NCBI GenBank assembly: GCA_026708085.1
Contig: JAPOVP010000023.1
Location: 1 to 40,401, forward strand
Reading direction: 5' to 3'
DNA from: Caldilineaceae bacterium
Lineage (GTDB): Bacteria > Chloroflexota > Anaerolineae > Caldilineales > Caldilineaceae
Length of the DNA: 40,401 nt
Below are positions 1 through 8,841 of this stretch, in pieces. The position numbers and the translations under genes were made by a program. The notes under the pieces are model-generated. The model worked only from the letters and a program-made list of their open reading frames with translations, had not been told where the DNA came from and did not search any database. Within the stretch, counting starts at the first letter, position 1, and each line of letters opens with the position of its first letter.

Positions 1-55
1 CGTTGCGGGGGCGGAGCCCCCGCACAAGGGAGGGCCGAATAGGCCCGACCGCCCA
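1..55. repeat. Two-hairpin intergenic repeat, copy 1
   Basis: These 55 bases recur without change at 24511-24565. The first hairpin has 9-bp arms TGCGGGGGC (4-12) and GCCCCCGCA (16-24) around GGA. The second has arms GGGCC (32-36) and GGCCC (42-46) around GAATA. Both copies are followed within a few bases by AGTGGTC-type heptads, so the unit looks composite. It has no coding content. It could be a REP- or MITE-like element, but no transposase lies nearby. Confidence 0.8.
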
Positions 56-60
56 ACGGC

Positions 61-85
61 AGTGGTCAGTGGTCAGTGGTCAGTG
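61..85. repeat. Heptad tandem repeat (AGTGGTC)n
   Basis: About three and a half perfect copies of the 7-bp unit AGTGGTC directly follow the 55-bp repeat. The same heptad with small variants recurs in at least seven other intergenic spaces of the window. It resembles the short tandem heptanucleotide repeats known from cyanobacteria in style only; no relation is claimed. Confidence 0.85.
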
Positions 86-205
86 AATAGGCGATTTACT
101 GAGGAGAGGAATGAGGCGGGAGAGACGGCCAAGTGGGCTTCACTAGGGGGAGTTTAGCGGGGCGGCGTTGTCATGAGAACCTTTTCACAACTTTGCGGGG
201 AAAAA

Positions 206-235
206 TTGGCGGATTGACGGTTTTTCAAGTACAAT
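206..235 (+). promoter_or_regulatory. Possible sigma-70-type promoter
   Basis: TTGGCG (206-211) and TACAAT (230-235) are separated by 18 bases in an AT-richer pocket upstream of the small membrane protein gene. The spacing is acceptable and the -10 box is good. The start codon at 293 has no clear Shine-Dalgarno sequence. The call rests on pattern alone. Confidence 0.4.
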
Positions 236-292
236 CCCCTGCACCCCTTTAGTAGCTCGTGTTTCGTTTAACTCTCAGATCGAACTCTCTTT

Positions 293-676
293 ATGGATAG
301 ACTGCCCTCCGAGACTGAATCTGTCTTTGATGTCTTTAAGCAGGCTGGAAGACAGGTATCCCATTATTTTATGTGGTTTCTCAGTTTCGCGTTGGGGCTT
401 GGGCTGATCCTGCTGCTGCATGAGGTCCTGGAGGTGGTGCTGTTTCTGCGGGTCAATCCGTGGCACCTGCGCGCCTACAGGGTGTGGTCGATATTTGTAT
501 TGGGAATGCTCCTGATCGTGGGCATGTTTTTGATCGAGGGCTACCTACGGCGTTCGCGGAGCAAGGGGCGTTTGCTCAGCGCCTACCTGACTGTACTGTC
601 GGTCGAGTTGGCGTTGATTGGCGCGGCGGCGGGAGCGCTTTACTACAGAAACATCAGAGATTTCCTTCTATTTTGA
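293..676 (+). CDS. Small three-helix membrane protein, function unknown
   Basis: The protein has 127 residues. I do not recognise the family. Hydrophobic stretches at about residues 25-47, 64-83 and 95-117 predict three membrane helices, with a short charged N-terminus and a basic loop (RRSRSKGR, near 86-93) between helices 2 and 3 that should face the cytoplasm. It ends 78 bases before the OppF-type ATPase gene on the same strand. It could be an accessory to that transporter, but nothing in it resembles an ABC permease: there is no EAA loop and it is too short. The ATG at 293 lacks a clear ribosome site. Length, hydrophobic pattern and position make it a credible gene. Confidence 0.6.
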   Translation: MDRLPSETESVFDVFKQAGRQVSHYFMWFLSFALGLGLILLLHEVLEVVLFLRVNPWHLRAYRVWSIFVLGMLLIVGMFLIEGYLRRSRSKGRLLSAYLTVLSVELALIGAAAGALYYRNIRDFLLF

Positions 677-754
677 GCGGCTCTGCAGGCGGCGCCTGCA
701 AATGGGGTTCCCCCAACTCCCAGCCGAAAACCCAGTTTCGCAGGAGGTAGCGCT

Positions 755-1840
755 TTGTCTCAGAATGACAGCGAGTCTGTGGCCGAAGTCGAACAGACCG
801 AAACTGAACAGGCAGAGAACGGCACGCGTCTCCATGATGCGCTTCTTGAAGTCGCTGATTTGAGGAAGTGGTTCCCGATTCAGAAGGGCTTCTTTTCGCG
901 CACGGTAGGCCAGGTGAAAGCGGTAGACGGGGTGAACTTCTACGTGCGGCCGGGCGAGACGTTGGGCCTGGTGGGTGAGAGCGGCTGCGGCAAGACGACG
1001 ACGGGCCGCTTGATCATGCATGCTTTCCCGCCGACGGCAGGTGATATCTGGTTCGACGACCAGGAGTTGGGGCCGGTCAACATCGCCAAAGTGGACAACC
1101 AGCAGTTGAAACGGCTGCGGCGCAACATGCAGATGGTGTTTCAGGACCCCTATTCCTCGCTCAACCCGCGCATGAATCTGCTGCAGAACGTGGGCGAGCC
1201 TCTGCTGGTGAACGAGATTGCGAAGGGGCAGGAGCTGGAGGACCGGGTGTCGGAGCTGCTGCGGGTGGTAGGGCTGCGGCCCGAGTATCTGAACCGGTAC
1301 CCGCACGCGTTCAGCGGCGGGCAGCGGCAGCGTATCGGCGTGGCGCGGGCGCTGGCATTGAACCCGCAACTGATCGTGCTTGACGAGCCGGTCTCGGCGC
1401 TGGACGTGTCGGTGCAGGCGCAGATCCTCAATCTTCTGCAGGACCTGCAGGAGGAGTTCGACCTTACGTACCTGTTCATTGCTCACGATCTGAGCGTGGT
1501 GGAACATATCAGCGACCGGGTGGCGGTGATGTACGTTGGCATGCTCGTGGAGAGCGCGCGTACGGAGGTGCTGTATCAGAACCCGATGCATCCGTACACG
1601 GAGGCGCTGCTTTCGTCGGTGCCGAAGCCGGACCCACGCGACCGGGCGGAACCGATCGTGTTGGAGGGGGACGTGGCGGACCCAGCGAACCCGCCGAGCG
1701 GCTGCTATTTCCACCCGCGCTGTCTGTACAATGACAATGATCGCTGTATGGAGGAGACGCCGGAGCTACGGGAGGTGGAACAGGGCCATTTTGTGCGCTG
1801 CCACTATGCGGGCGAACTGGAGCTGGCAGGGGTCGGATAG
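755..1840 (+). CDS. oppF: Oligopeptide/dipeptide ABC transporter ATPase, OppF/DppF type
   Basis: This cytoplasmic ATPase would power a peptide/nickel-type (family 5) ABC importer. The 361-residue protein shows Walker [10 protein letters not shown] (74-82), signature FSGGQRQR (from 186), Walker B LIVLDEP (D210-E211) and the switch histidine in AHD (H244). The C-terminus has the cysteine-bearing oligopeptide/dipeptide extension (CYFHPRC, then further Cys and CH), typical of OppD/OppF. The start is TTG at 755, chosen because AGGAGG lies at 742-747, seven bases upstream, and no ATG is in frame before residue 88. The radical SAM gene follows within about 60 bases. A binding protein (3905) and one permease (6056) lie downstream, but the usual second ATPase OppD is not in the window. 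Confidence 0.92.
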   Translation: MSQNDSESVAEVEQTETEQAENGTRLHDALLEVADLRKWFPIQKGFFSRTVGQVKAVDGVNFYVRPGETLGLVGESGCGKTTTGRLIMHAFPPTAGDIWFDDQELGPVNIAKVDNQQLKRLRRNMQMVFQDPYSSLNPRMNLLQNVGEPLLVNEIAKGQELEDRVSELLRVVGLRPEYLNRYPHAFSGGQRQRIGVARALALNPQLIVLDEPVSALDVSVQAQILNLLQDLQEEFDLTYLFIAHDLSVVEHISDRVAVMYVGMLVESARTEVLYQNPMHPYTEALLSSVPKPDPRDRAEPIVLEGDVADPANPPSGCYFHPRCLYNDNDRCMEETPELREVEQGHFVRCHYAGELELAGVG

Positions 1841-1900
1841 ACGGGGCTTCGAAGTCTACTGGTAGTGCGGAGGTTGAAGGAGCAGCGGTATCGACCGGTA

Positions 1901-3793
1901 ATGGAAAAAAACATTGAATCCGGCGGGCAATTTAATATTGAGTTGGAAGAGCTTGGCCTGTTGGGTGAGAGGGGTGGGCCGCAGAACGGGGGCAAGAGGC
2001 GGCCCAGGGTGATGCTACTTTTCCCACCGAACTGGACGCCGACGATGCCGCATCTGGCGTTGCCGACGCTGACGGCTTATCTGCGGCAGGAGGGCGTCGA
2101 CGTGATCCAGCGCGATCTGAACGTCGAGGTCTTCGACGAGATTTTGAGCCGGCGCTATCTGACGGGCGCGCTGGCGCGGCTGCGCGGCAAGCAGGGCGGG
2201 CGGAAGCGTGCTTCAGGCCGGGGGCAGAGGCGGTTGCCGGGGCCTGAGGGTGCAGGTCCGGAGAGGATTGACTGGGCTCTTGAGGCAGGCCCACGCCTGG
2301 CGAAACAGGTGGAGCGCGCCAAGGCGGGGATTCGGTCTTCGGCTTTTTATGACGGCCCTATCGGTCTTGAGATGTTGGGAACTCTGCTCGACTGTCTCGA
2401 GATCGCGAATTTACCTTTTCACCCGGCGAGCCTGCATTTTCAGGGGTACGACTCCGCGGGTCCACCGGACAACAGCCGGTTCCTTCTTCACGGCGTGCGC
2501 GACGACCAGCACAACATGTTTCTGGATATCTACCGGCGTTTGCTGCTGCCGGATATTGTGCGGGAGAAGCCGGACGTTGTGGGGATTTCGATCCCGTCGA
2601 TGGCGCAGATGCTGCCGGGGCTGACGGCGGCGTATCTGGTCAAGGAGGCCGGGCTGGACTGCCACGTGACGGTGGGCGGGCCGCACGTCAGCATGCTGCG
2701 GGCGCAGTTTCCGGAGGCGCCGGCGCTGTTCGAGCTGATCGACAGCGCGATCGTGTTTGACGGTGAGGTGCCGCTGCTGCAGCTGGCGAGGGCGGTGGCG
2801 AACGGCGAGAGCCTGGCGGGCATTCCCAATTTGATCTATAGAGACGGCAGCCGGATCCGGGTCACCGAGCGCAAGGAGCCGGAAAAGATCGCGAATCTGC
2901 CGATGCCGGACTTTGACGGGCTGCCGCTGGACCGCTACCTGGCGCCGGAGCTGGCGCTGCCGCTGCTGACGGCGCGTGGCTGTTATTTCGGCAAGTGCGC
3001 GTTCTGCAACGTTGGTTATGGGGAGCCGGAATCGTTCAGCCAGTTGCGGGCGCAGCAGCTGGCGGACCAGATGCTGGCCCTGCATGAAAAGTACGGCGTG
3101 AAGCATATATTCTTCTCGGACGAAGCGGTGACGCCGCGCAATCTGCGCGATCTTTCGAAGATCATGCGAGAGCGTCCGGAGCCGCTGCACTGGGGCGGTT
3201 GCGTTCGGTTTGAGAAGGTGATCTCGGGGCAGCTGCTGCAGGATATGGGAGCGGGCGGGTGCAGGATGATCCTGTTCGGCCTGGAGAGCGCGTCGGCGGC
3301 GATTATCGACCATATGATCAAGGGCACACAGCTGCCGCATATGAGCCGGATATTGAAGGAGAGCGCGACGGCAGGGATCTGGAACCATACGTTCTTCTTT
3401 TTCGGGTTTCCGGGCGAGACGATTGAGGACGCGCAGGAGACGGTCAACTTCCTGTACGGGCACAGGCAGTATATCCATTCGGCGGCGATGGGCACATTCC
3501 TGATGGAGAGGGACTCACCGGCCCATAAGTACCCGGAGTCATTTGGCGTTAAACGGATTATGGAAGATCCCTCCAAGGATCTGGCCATATATTTCGACTT
3601 TGAAGTCAGTTCGGGCATGAGCGAGCAGATGGCGGAAATGGTGCACGACAAGTTCCTGGAATCGCTTCCCCCCAAGCGTTATCCGCAGTTTTACATCAGT
3701 GATGTGTACCGCTTCCTGTATGCCAGTCATTTGAGCGAGCGGCGTCTTCCGCATCCACCCTGGCTGGTGCCGGAGGAAGGGGAACTGCAGTAG
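1901..3793 (+). CDS. Radical SAM protein with B12-binding-like domain
   Basis: About 630 residues. The N-terminal half has a Rossmann-like region of the cobalamin-binding type (GISIPSMAQMLPG, then VTVGGPHVSM). The radical SAM core follows, with cluster cysteines in RGCYFGKCAFCN (CX4CX2C, codons at 2981, 2996 and 3005). Later segments such as FGLESAS and FFFGFPGETIEDAQ match the B12-binding radical SAM superfamily (BchE/HpnR/RiPP-enzyme relatives). The substrate cannot be told from sequence. A basic Gly/Arg-rich stretch near 2185-2260 looks like a lineage insertion. The start is uncertain: ATG 1901 is used, but an in-frame GTG at 1865 would add 12 residues, and neither has a well-spaced ribosome site. 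The gene sits between the OppF ATPase and the binding protein, which hints at a peptide or peptide-like substrate. Confidence 0.85.
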   Translation: MEKNIESGGQFNIELEELGLLGERGGPQNGGKRRPRVMLLFPPNWTPTMPHLALPTLTAYLRQEGVDVIQRDLNVEVFDEILSRRYLTGALARLRGKQGGRKRASGRGQRRLPGPEGAGPERIDWALEAGPRLAKQVERAKAGIRSSAFYDGPIGLEMLGTLLDCLEIANLPFHPASLHFQGYDSAGPPDNSRFLLHGVRDDQHNMFLDIYRRLLLPDIVREKPDVVGISIPSMAQMLPGLTAAYLVKEAGLDCHVTVGGPHVSMLRAQFPEAPALFELIDSAIVFDGEVPLLQLARAVANGESLAGIPNLIYRDGSRIRVTERKEPEKIANLPMPDFDGLPLDRYLAPELALPLLTARGCYFGKCAFCNVGYGEPESFSQLRAQQLADQMLALHEKYGVKHIFFSDEAVTPRNLRDLSKIMRERPEPLHWGGCVRFEKVISGQLLQDMGAGGCRMILFGLESASAAIIDHMIKGTQLPHMSRILKESATAGIWNHTFFFFGFPGETIEDAQETVNFLYGHRQYIHSAAMGTFLMERDSPAHKYPESFGVKRIMEDPSKDLAIYFDFEVSSGMSEQMAEMVHDKFLESLPPKRYPQFYISDVYRFLYASHLSERRLPHPPWLVPEEGELQ

Positions 3794-3827
3794 TCAGTAG
3801 TTAGTAGTTAGTAGTTAGTGGTCAGTG
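3794..3827. repeat. Heptad tandem repeat variant (AGTAGTT/AGTGGTC)
   Basis: Directly after the radical SAM stop codon, about five units alternate between AGTAGTT, AGTCAGT and AGTGGTC. It is the degenerate form of the heptad repeat found elsewhere in the window. Confidence 0.75.
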
Positions 3828-3904
3828 TCCGGGGAAATGAGTCCTGGGCATGGACGACTGAACACAGAGGTAGGTAACGGTTTACTCACAGTAAGGAGAG
3901 AAGA

Positions 3905-5935
3905 ATGAGAAGAGTTGCACCAACACCGATTTCCCGACGCGAGTTCATGCGCGTTTCGGGCGTGGCGGCCGCGGGTGCGGTGGCTGTGGCCTGCGGCGCG
4001 AGCGGCGAACCGGAGCCGATGGAAGAGGCCGCGCCTGCCGACGACTCGGCAGCCGAGTCTTCCGAGGCGGCGCCGGCGGCTTCGTCGTCGCAGTACAGTG
4101 AAGCGCCGATGCTCGCGGATATGGTAGCGGCCGGCGATCTGCCGCCCGTGGACGAACGATTGCCGGTTAACCCGATGGTGATGCCTGTTGCCGAGGAAAC
4201 CGGCAACTACGGCGGCACGTTCCGCCGCGGTTTCAAGGGCGTCTCCGACCGCTGGGGGCCGACGAAGATGCAGGACCGGGGGTTGTCCTGGTACGACCAG
4301 AACCTGAACATGCAGCCGCGCATGGCTGAGTCGTGGGAGATCAATGACGACGCCTCCGAGTGGACCTTCCACCTGCGCGAGGGCATGAAGTGGTCGGACG
4401 GCACGGCTTTCACCACCGAGGCGATCCGCTGGTGGTGGGAGGAGGACGAGACCAACACGACGATCTCACCCAGCATCGGCGGCACCTGGGTCTCCGGCCC
4501 TGAGCGCACGCCGATGGAGCTTGAAATCGTCGACGACTCGACGGTAACTTTCAAGTTCCCTTTGCCCAATCCTCTGTACGTCTTCCGGCTTGGGCGCCAG
4601 ACCAGAAATCTCTACCTGCCCGGCCACTACCTGAAGCAGTTCCACATGGACCTGACCGACGATCAGGACAAGCTGCAGGCACAGGTGGAAGAGGCCGGCT
4701 TCAACAGCTGGGAAGAGTACTATACGGACAGAAGGTGGTGGTACCTGAACCCGGACCTGCCGAGCATCGGACCTTGGATCTCCAAGAACGAGCTTTCCAA
4801 CGAGCTGTTCCTGATGGAGCGCAACCCCTACTTCTTCGGCGTTGATTCGGACGGCAGGCAGCTGCCCTACATCGACGACGTTACGCACAGGCTGTTCGAG
4901 ACGAACGACGTATTCGACCTGCGGATCATTAACGGCGAGATCGACTTCCAGGCCCGCCACGTGAATATCGGCAACTTCACGCTCTACAAAGAGAATGAAG
5001 AGGCAGGCGACTACCAGGTCTTCCTCGGTTCGGCTTCGGGCCACTCGGCGATCCAGCTGAACCTGTCGACCAAGAACGAGCGGCTGGCGGAGTTCTTCAA
5101 CGTCCGCGACGTGCGGATCGCGCTTTCAGTTGCGGTGGACCGCGTGGCGCTCAACGAGCTGGTGTGGGACGGCCTGATGACGCCACGGCAGTACAGTCCG
5201 CTGGAAAGCTCGGCGCAGGCATACCCCGAGCAGGCGAACGCGTGGATCCAGTACGATCCGGACATGGCCAACCAGCTTCTGGACGATGCCGGTTACGCGG
5301 AGAAGGACGGCGACGGTTTCCGCCTGTTCAACGACGGCAGCGGAGATACGCTGAGCTTCGTCATTGAAGGGACGGCGCAGCCGGGTACCACGAGCGAAGA
5401 TACGGTCCAGGAAGTGATCAAGTACTTCGCGGCGGTGGGCGTCAAGGCGGCTTACAAGGGCTTTGAGCGCTCGCTGTACGAGGAGCACCACGGCGCCAAC
5501 GAGATCGAAGCGGCTTGGTGGGGTGGAGACCGCACGGTCGTTCCGCTGGTCAACCCGACGATCTGGACATGCGAGCAGCCGGACCGGCCGTGGGCGGCCG
5601 GCTGGGCGCACTGGCGCAACAGCGGCGGCACCAGCCCGGCAGGCGTCGAGCCGCCGGCGGGCCACTGGGTGTGGACGATCTGGGAGATCTGGGACGCGAT
5701 CAAGATTGAACCGGACCCGGACAAGCAGACTGCGATGTTCCACCAGATTCTGGACATCTGGGCCGAAGAGCTGCCGATGATTGGATACCTGGGCGAGCGC
5801 CCGGCGCCGATTATCGTCAAGAACGGTGTCAGGAACTATCTGCCCGGCTTCCCGCTGGACGACACGACCGGTGACGAGCATCTGCTGCATACCGAGACTT
5901 ACTTCTGGGAAGATCCGGACACGCAGAGTACGTAG
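3905..5935 (+). CDS. ABC transporter substrate-binding lipoprotein, family 5 (peptide/nickel type)
   Basis: The 676-residue protein is an extracytoplasmic binding protein for a peptide-type importer. The N-terminus carries a twin-arginine motif SRREFM (10-15), a hydrophobic stretch and a lipobox ending in Cys30 (AVAVAC), so Tat export and lipid anchoring are predicted. A Ser/Ala/Glu-rich linker (about 33-65) follows. The body has family 5 hallmarks: ESWEINDDASEWTFHLREG near the start, RNPYFFGVD followed by RQLPYIDDV, and VRIALSVAVDR. It is longer than the usual 500-550 residues of the family, as in the RNPYFWxVD-type relatives. ATG 3905 has AAGGAGAGAA just upstream. An inverted repeat plus T-run separates it from the permease gene, suggesting the binding protein is made in excess. 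Confidence 0.92.
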   Translation: MRRVAPTPISRREFMRVSGVAAAGAVAVACGASGEPEPMEEAAPADDSAAESSEAAPAASSSQYSEAPMLADMVAAGDLPPVDERLPVNPMVMPVAEETGNYGGTFRRGFKGVSDRWGPTKMQDRGLSWYDQNLNMQPRMAESWEINDDASEWTFHLREGMKWSDGTAFTTEAIRWWWEEDETNTTISPSIGGTWVSGPERTPMELEIVDDSTVTFKFPLPNPLYVFRLGRQTRNLYLPGHYLKQFHMDLTDDQDKLQAQVEEAGFNSWEEYYTDRRWWYLNPDLPSIGPWISKNELSNELFLMERNPYFFGVDSDGRQLPYIDDVTHRLFETNDVFDLRIINGEIDFQARHVNIGNFTLYKENEEAGDYQVFLGSASGHSAIQLNLSTKNERLAEFFNVRDVRIALSVAVDRVALNELVWDGLMTPRQYSPLESSAQAYPEQANAWIQYDPDMANQLLDDAGYAEKDGDGFRLFNDGSGDTLSFVIEGTAQPGTTSEDTVQEVIKYFAAVGVKAAYKGFERSLYEEHHGANEIEAAWWGGDRTVVPLVNPTIWTCEQPDRPWAAGWAHWRNSGGTSPAGVEPPAGHWVWTIWEIWDAIKIEPDPDKQTAMFHQILDIWAEELPMIGYLGERPAPIIVKNGVRNYLPGFPLDDTTGDEHLLHTETYFWEDPDTQST

Positions 5936-5942
5936 AAGGGCG

Positions 5943-6044
5943 AGGAGTGAGTGAAGAGAAGAGAGGATTGAGTAAAACCGGCTGGCTAGCCAAGCGGGCT
6001 GCAGTTCTCTCACTCCTCTCTTCTCGCTCTTCACTCCTTTTTTT
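5943..6044 (+). terminator. Terminator/attenuator-like hairpin between binding protein and permease
   Basis: Arms at 5943-5967 and 6014-6038 pair over 20 of 25 positions (8 bp, a 5-base mismatch, 12 bp). The loop is 46 bases and contains a small GGCTAGCC palindrome. A run of seven T residues (6038-6044) follows the right arm. The shape matches an intrinsic terminator or attenuator that would lower transcription into the permease at 6056. The arms could also be a dispersed purine/pyrimidine repeat. Confidence 0.5.
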
Positions 6045-6055
6045 CGGGGGTTTTC

Positions 6056-7042
6056 ATGCTGGCCTATATCGTTCAACGTATTCTGCTGATCATTCCGATG
6101 CTGATCGCGATTTCGATTCTTTCGTTCGCGGTTATCCAGCTGCCGCCGGGTGATTTTCTGACCTCGTATGTTGCCCAGTTGCGGCAGGAGGGGGATGAGG
6201 TGGACGAGGCGGAGCTGGAGTCGTTGCGTCAGCGTTACGGGCTGGGCCAGCCTGCGTATGTCCAGTATTTCAAGTGGATCTATGGCGTATTGGTGAAGGG
6301 CGACTGGGGGCAGTCGTTCGAGTGGCAGAAGCCGGTGAGTGAGTTGATCTGGGAACGCCTGGGGCTGACGATGGCGCTATCGATGGGGGCGCTGCTGGTG
6401 GGGTGGTTTATCGCAATACCGGTGGGGGTCTATTCGGCGACCCATCAATACTCGTGGCTTGATTATCTGATGACGACGTTCAGCTTTATCGGGCTGGGGA
6501 CACCGGGTTTTCTGCTGGCGTTGATCGTGCTCTTTCTGGCCCAGTCCTGGCTGGGCATGAATGTGGGCGGCCTGTTCTCAGACGAGTATGTTCTGGAGCC
6601 GTGGAGCTGGCCGAAGATCGTGGATATGTTGAAGCACATCTGGGTGCCGATGTTGATCGTGGCGGTGAACGGCACGGCGGGCAACATCCGCATCACGCGC
6701 GCTAACCTTCTGGACGAGCTCAACAAGCCGTATGTGGAGACGGCGCGGGCGAAAGGGGTGCGAGAAAGGGCGCTGATCTGGAAGTATCCGGTGCGGGTGG
6801 CGCTTAACCCGTTTTTCAGCACGGTTGGCTGGTCGCTGGCGAGTCTGGTTTCGGGCACGACGCTGGTGGCGATGGTGCTGAGCCTGCAGACGACGGGGCC
6901 GCTGCTGCTGCGATCGCTGACTTCGCAGGATATGTACCTAGCGGGTAGCTTCCTGTTTCTGCTGAGCACGCTGACGGTGATCGGCACGTTACTTTCGGAT
7001 GTCCTGCTGGCGGTCGTGGACCCGCGCATACGGTTGGAGTAG
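6056..7042 (+). CDS. ABC transporter permease, OppB/DppB type
   Basis: The 328-residue inner-membrane permease is of the peptide/nickel family. It shows the family N-terminus (MLAYIVQRILLIIPMLI), a first helix followed by a large external loop, then a group of five membrane helices. The EAA-type coupling loop is ETARAKGVRERALIWKYP (near residues 225-245). It ends with the typical VDPRIRLE. It should pair with the binding protein at 3905 and the ATPase at 755. A second permease (OppC type) would normally follow directly, but the next 465 bases hold repeats and non-coding DNA. The transporter as seen here is therefore incomplete, unless its partner is encoded elsewhere. Confidence 0.93.
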   Translation: MLAYIVQRILLIIPMLIAISILSFAVIQLPPGDFLTSYVAQLRQEGDEVDEAELESLRQRYGLGQPAYVQYFKWIYGVLVKGDWGQSFEWQKPVSELIWERLGLTMALSMGALLVGWFIAIPVGVYSATHQYSWLDYLMTTFSFIGLGTPGFLLALIVLFLAQSWLGMNVGGLFSDEYVLEPWSWPKIVDMLKHIWVPMLIVAVNGTAGNIRITRANLLDELNKPYVETARAKGVRERALIWKYPVRVALNPFFSTVGWSLASLVSGTTLVAMVLSLQTTGPLLLRSLTSQDMYLAGSFLFLLSTLTVIGTLLSDVLLAVVDPRIRLE

Positions 7043-7047
7043 GATTG

Positions 7048-7094
7048 CAGTGGTCAGTGGTCAGTGGTCAGTGGTCAGTGGTCAGTGGTTAGTG
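7048..7094. repeat. Heptad tandem repeat (AGTGGTC)n, longest array
   Basis: Six nearly perfect copies of the 7-bp unit start five bases after the OppB-type permease stop codon. This is the longest and cleanest heptad array in the window. Confidence 0.88.
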
Positions 7095-7492
7095 GGAGAC
7101 CACCCATCGTGATCTGGTCGTTGTCGCCACACTCAGAATACGGCCCCGGTCGTCTCAGGTGTCCTTCGTGTTTGTTGCGCATTTCGTCAATGAGAAGATA
7201 CGCCCATAGACAGAAGTCGGCAGAGTGGGTTATCCTTTAGTTGGTCCTCCCAGTGAACTATTCTGGTCATTGGAAACTTTCAGAGTTATCTGAATAAAGG
7301 GCTAGTCTCAAACGCGAACCTGCGTAAGGCCCTGGTAGCAGTATCGAAGTCGATTCCAGCAGAACCCCGACAGTTCCTCCGCATTACCACGGTCAGATAA
7401 CGGTTGTTGGCTGCGGGCCTCACGGTTGACAGCGGCACTGTGAACCGAGTCTTTGCCGGCTCTGGCCTGAATTGCTACTTCACCACATTACA
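7095..7492. other. Non-coding stretch after the permease
   Basis: About 400 bases between the heptad array and the Cache-lipoprotein gene. I find no convincing reading frame, no permease remnant and no tRNA. TTGACA at about 7425 could be a -35 box for the downstream gene, but there is no good -10 at 16-18 bases. Base composition is lower in G+C than in the flanking genes. Confidence 0.5.
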
Positions 7493-7507
7493 GAAAGGAA
7501 AGAAACG

Positions 7508-8548
7508 ATGACAGATTATTCAGTTTCTCGACGCGCATTTCTCAAGACGGCAGGTGTGGCGGCGTTAGGGATAGGCCTGGCGGCGTGCCAGCCGATCCCT
7601 CCGATGGCCGACGGTGAGGCCGCGATGGACGAGGTAACCGCTGCCGAGGTGACGGACCCCGAAAGCCTCGAGGCCTGGGTCCTCGGTGCGAAGGCGCGTT
7701 TCGAGTCGATCACAGACATGAACGTATTCGCGAAGTTGAGGGAGGGGCTGAAAACGGAGGGCTACTGGAAATCCGGCTCGACGTTTCTCATCATCTTCCT
7801 CATGAACGGAGACGCGTTCATTCACGGGAACGATCGTGAAGCGGAAAGCAAAAACCTGATGGGCGTCGAGGATGAACGCGGAACCAAGGTCGTCGAGGAG
7901 CTTTTCGCGGCCGCTGCCGAAGGTGGCGGTTTCGTCGAATACCACGACGATGGGTTAAAGACGGCATACGCTGTCGAATACATCTCCGGGATCACCGGAA
8001 GACGATTCGTGCTGGTCGGCGGCCTCTCGAAAGACGTCTCCGATGTCCCGATCACGATAGCGGATCTGCCGAAGCCCCCGGTCACGGCGTCGGAGGTGGT
8101 GGACCGCGAGACGCTCATCGCCTTTGTGGATGCGGCGGCCGAGACCTACCAACAGGCTGTACTTTCCGAGGGTTACAGCGCCCTCACCGGGGTCAGAAAC
8201 GCATTCCGGGTGGAAGGCGGTGACTGGAAGGCAGGCTCCATCTACCTGTATGTGGTGAGCGGCGGGGGCGTGACCCTGTTTCACGGGTCGGAGCCGTTTC
8301 GCGAAGGTCAAACCACGGACATGACGAGGACGGACTCCAAGGGGGTGCGGTTCGCGGAGTTGCTGATTGGCGTCGCACGGCGCGAGGGAAAGAGTTTTCT
8401 GCGATATCATTACGATAACCCGGCCATCGAAGGAGACGAGGAGACCGGTTCGCCGAAGTTCGGCTACGCGGTGAGCTTCCCGGTGCCCAACTCGGAGCAG
8501 AGGGGCGTCATCGGCTCCGGCATATATGTCGACGAGGGGGAGGAGTAG
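7508..8548 (+). CDS. Tat-exported lipoprotein with two tandem Cache-like domains
   Basis: The 346-residue protein has a twin-arginine signal SRRAFLK (7-13) and a lipobox ending in Cys27 (GLAAC), so it should be anchored outside the membrane. Two similar halves follow (about 60-185 and 195-346). Each has the order expected of a single Cache sensor domain: a strand such as FLIIFLMNGDAFIHGN, then KNLMGVEDERGTKVVEEL, then GGGFVEYH and a closing strand. The second half mirrors this with LYVVSGGGVTLFHGSE, KGVRFAELLIG and GSGIYVDEGEE. There is no membrane helix, kinase, cyclase or chemotaxis domain, so it is a free-standing ligand-binding protein of unknown partner. ATG 7508 is preferred over an upstream frame start because AAAGGAAAG lies 6-15 bases upstream and the Tat signal begins there. 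Confidence 0.82.
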   Translation: MTDYSVSRRAFLKTAGVAALGIGLAACQPIPPMADGEAAMDEVTAAEVTDPESLEAWVLGAKARFESITDMNVFAKLREGLKTEGYWKSGSTFLIIFLMNGDAFIHGNDREAESKNLMGVEDERGTKVVEELFAAAAEGGGFVEYHDDGLKTAYAVEYISGITGRRFVLVGGLSKDVSDVPITIADLPKPPVTASEVVDRETLIAFVDAAAETYQQAVLSEGYSALTGVRNAFRVEGGDWKAGSIYLYVVSGGGVTLFHGSEPFREGQTTDMTRTDSKGVRFAELLIGVARREGKSFLRYHYDNPAIEGDEETGSPKFGYAVSFPVPNSEQRGVIGSGIYVDEGEE

Positions 8549-8587
8549 TAAACCTGGGCGCGCGGGCGCCGGCGCCGGCTCCATTCT

Positions 8588-8631
8588 CAGCCAACGGCAG
8601 GGCGATCCCCCTCCCGATGCCGTGTTGGCTG
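8588..8631. other. Stem-loop downstream of the Cache lipoprotein
   Basis: CAGCCAAC plus GGC (8588-8598) pairs with GCC plus GTGTTGGCTG (8619-8631) with a two-base bulge, 40 bases after the stop codon. No T-run follows, so it is not a canonical terminator. It may stabilise the 3' end of the transcript. Confidence 0.45.
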
Positions 8632-8841
8632 CCTGCGCGGGCTGTAGTTATCGCAGGGCATTTGAACGTCAGTGGTCAGTGGTTAGTGGCTAAAGACTGC
8701 GCGGGTAGGTGTTGAATCGCGGGGACTGGTCACTTCAATCTGCGGGTTTCCTCTCAGAAGTCTTTTCTCAATTTCAACAATCTAGAAATCGTTGGCGTCT
8801 GTCTGGCCTGGATTATGTAGGCCTATAATGTTGTCGTTCCT
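8632..8841. other. Non-coding stretch with a short heptad repeat
   Basis: This lies between the convergent Cache-lipoprotein and enolase-superfamily genes. It holds a short heptad run at 8669-8689 (AGTGGTC, AGTGGTT). I see no reading frame or terminator of note. Confidence 0.5.

Noticed and set aside
668..1714. Long His/Arg-rich frame opposite the OppF-type ATPase
   Set aside because: It is an antisense shadow caused by high third-position G+C; all ABC ATPase motifs are on the plus strand.
7095..7492. Possible missing OppC gene or remnant
   Set aside because: No frame or residual similarity to a permease could be seen on either strand.
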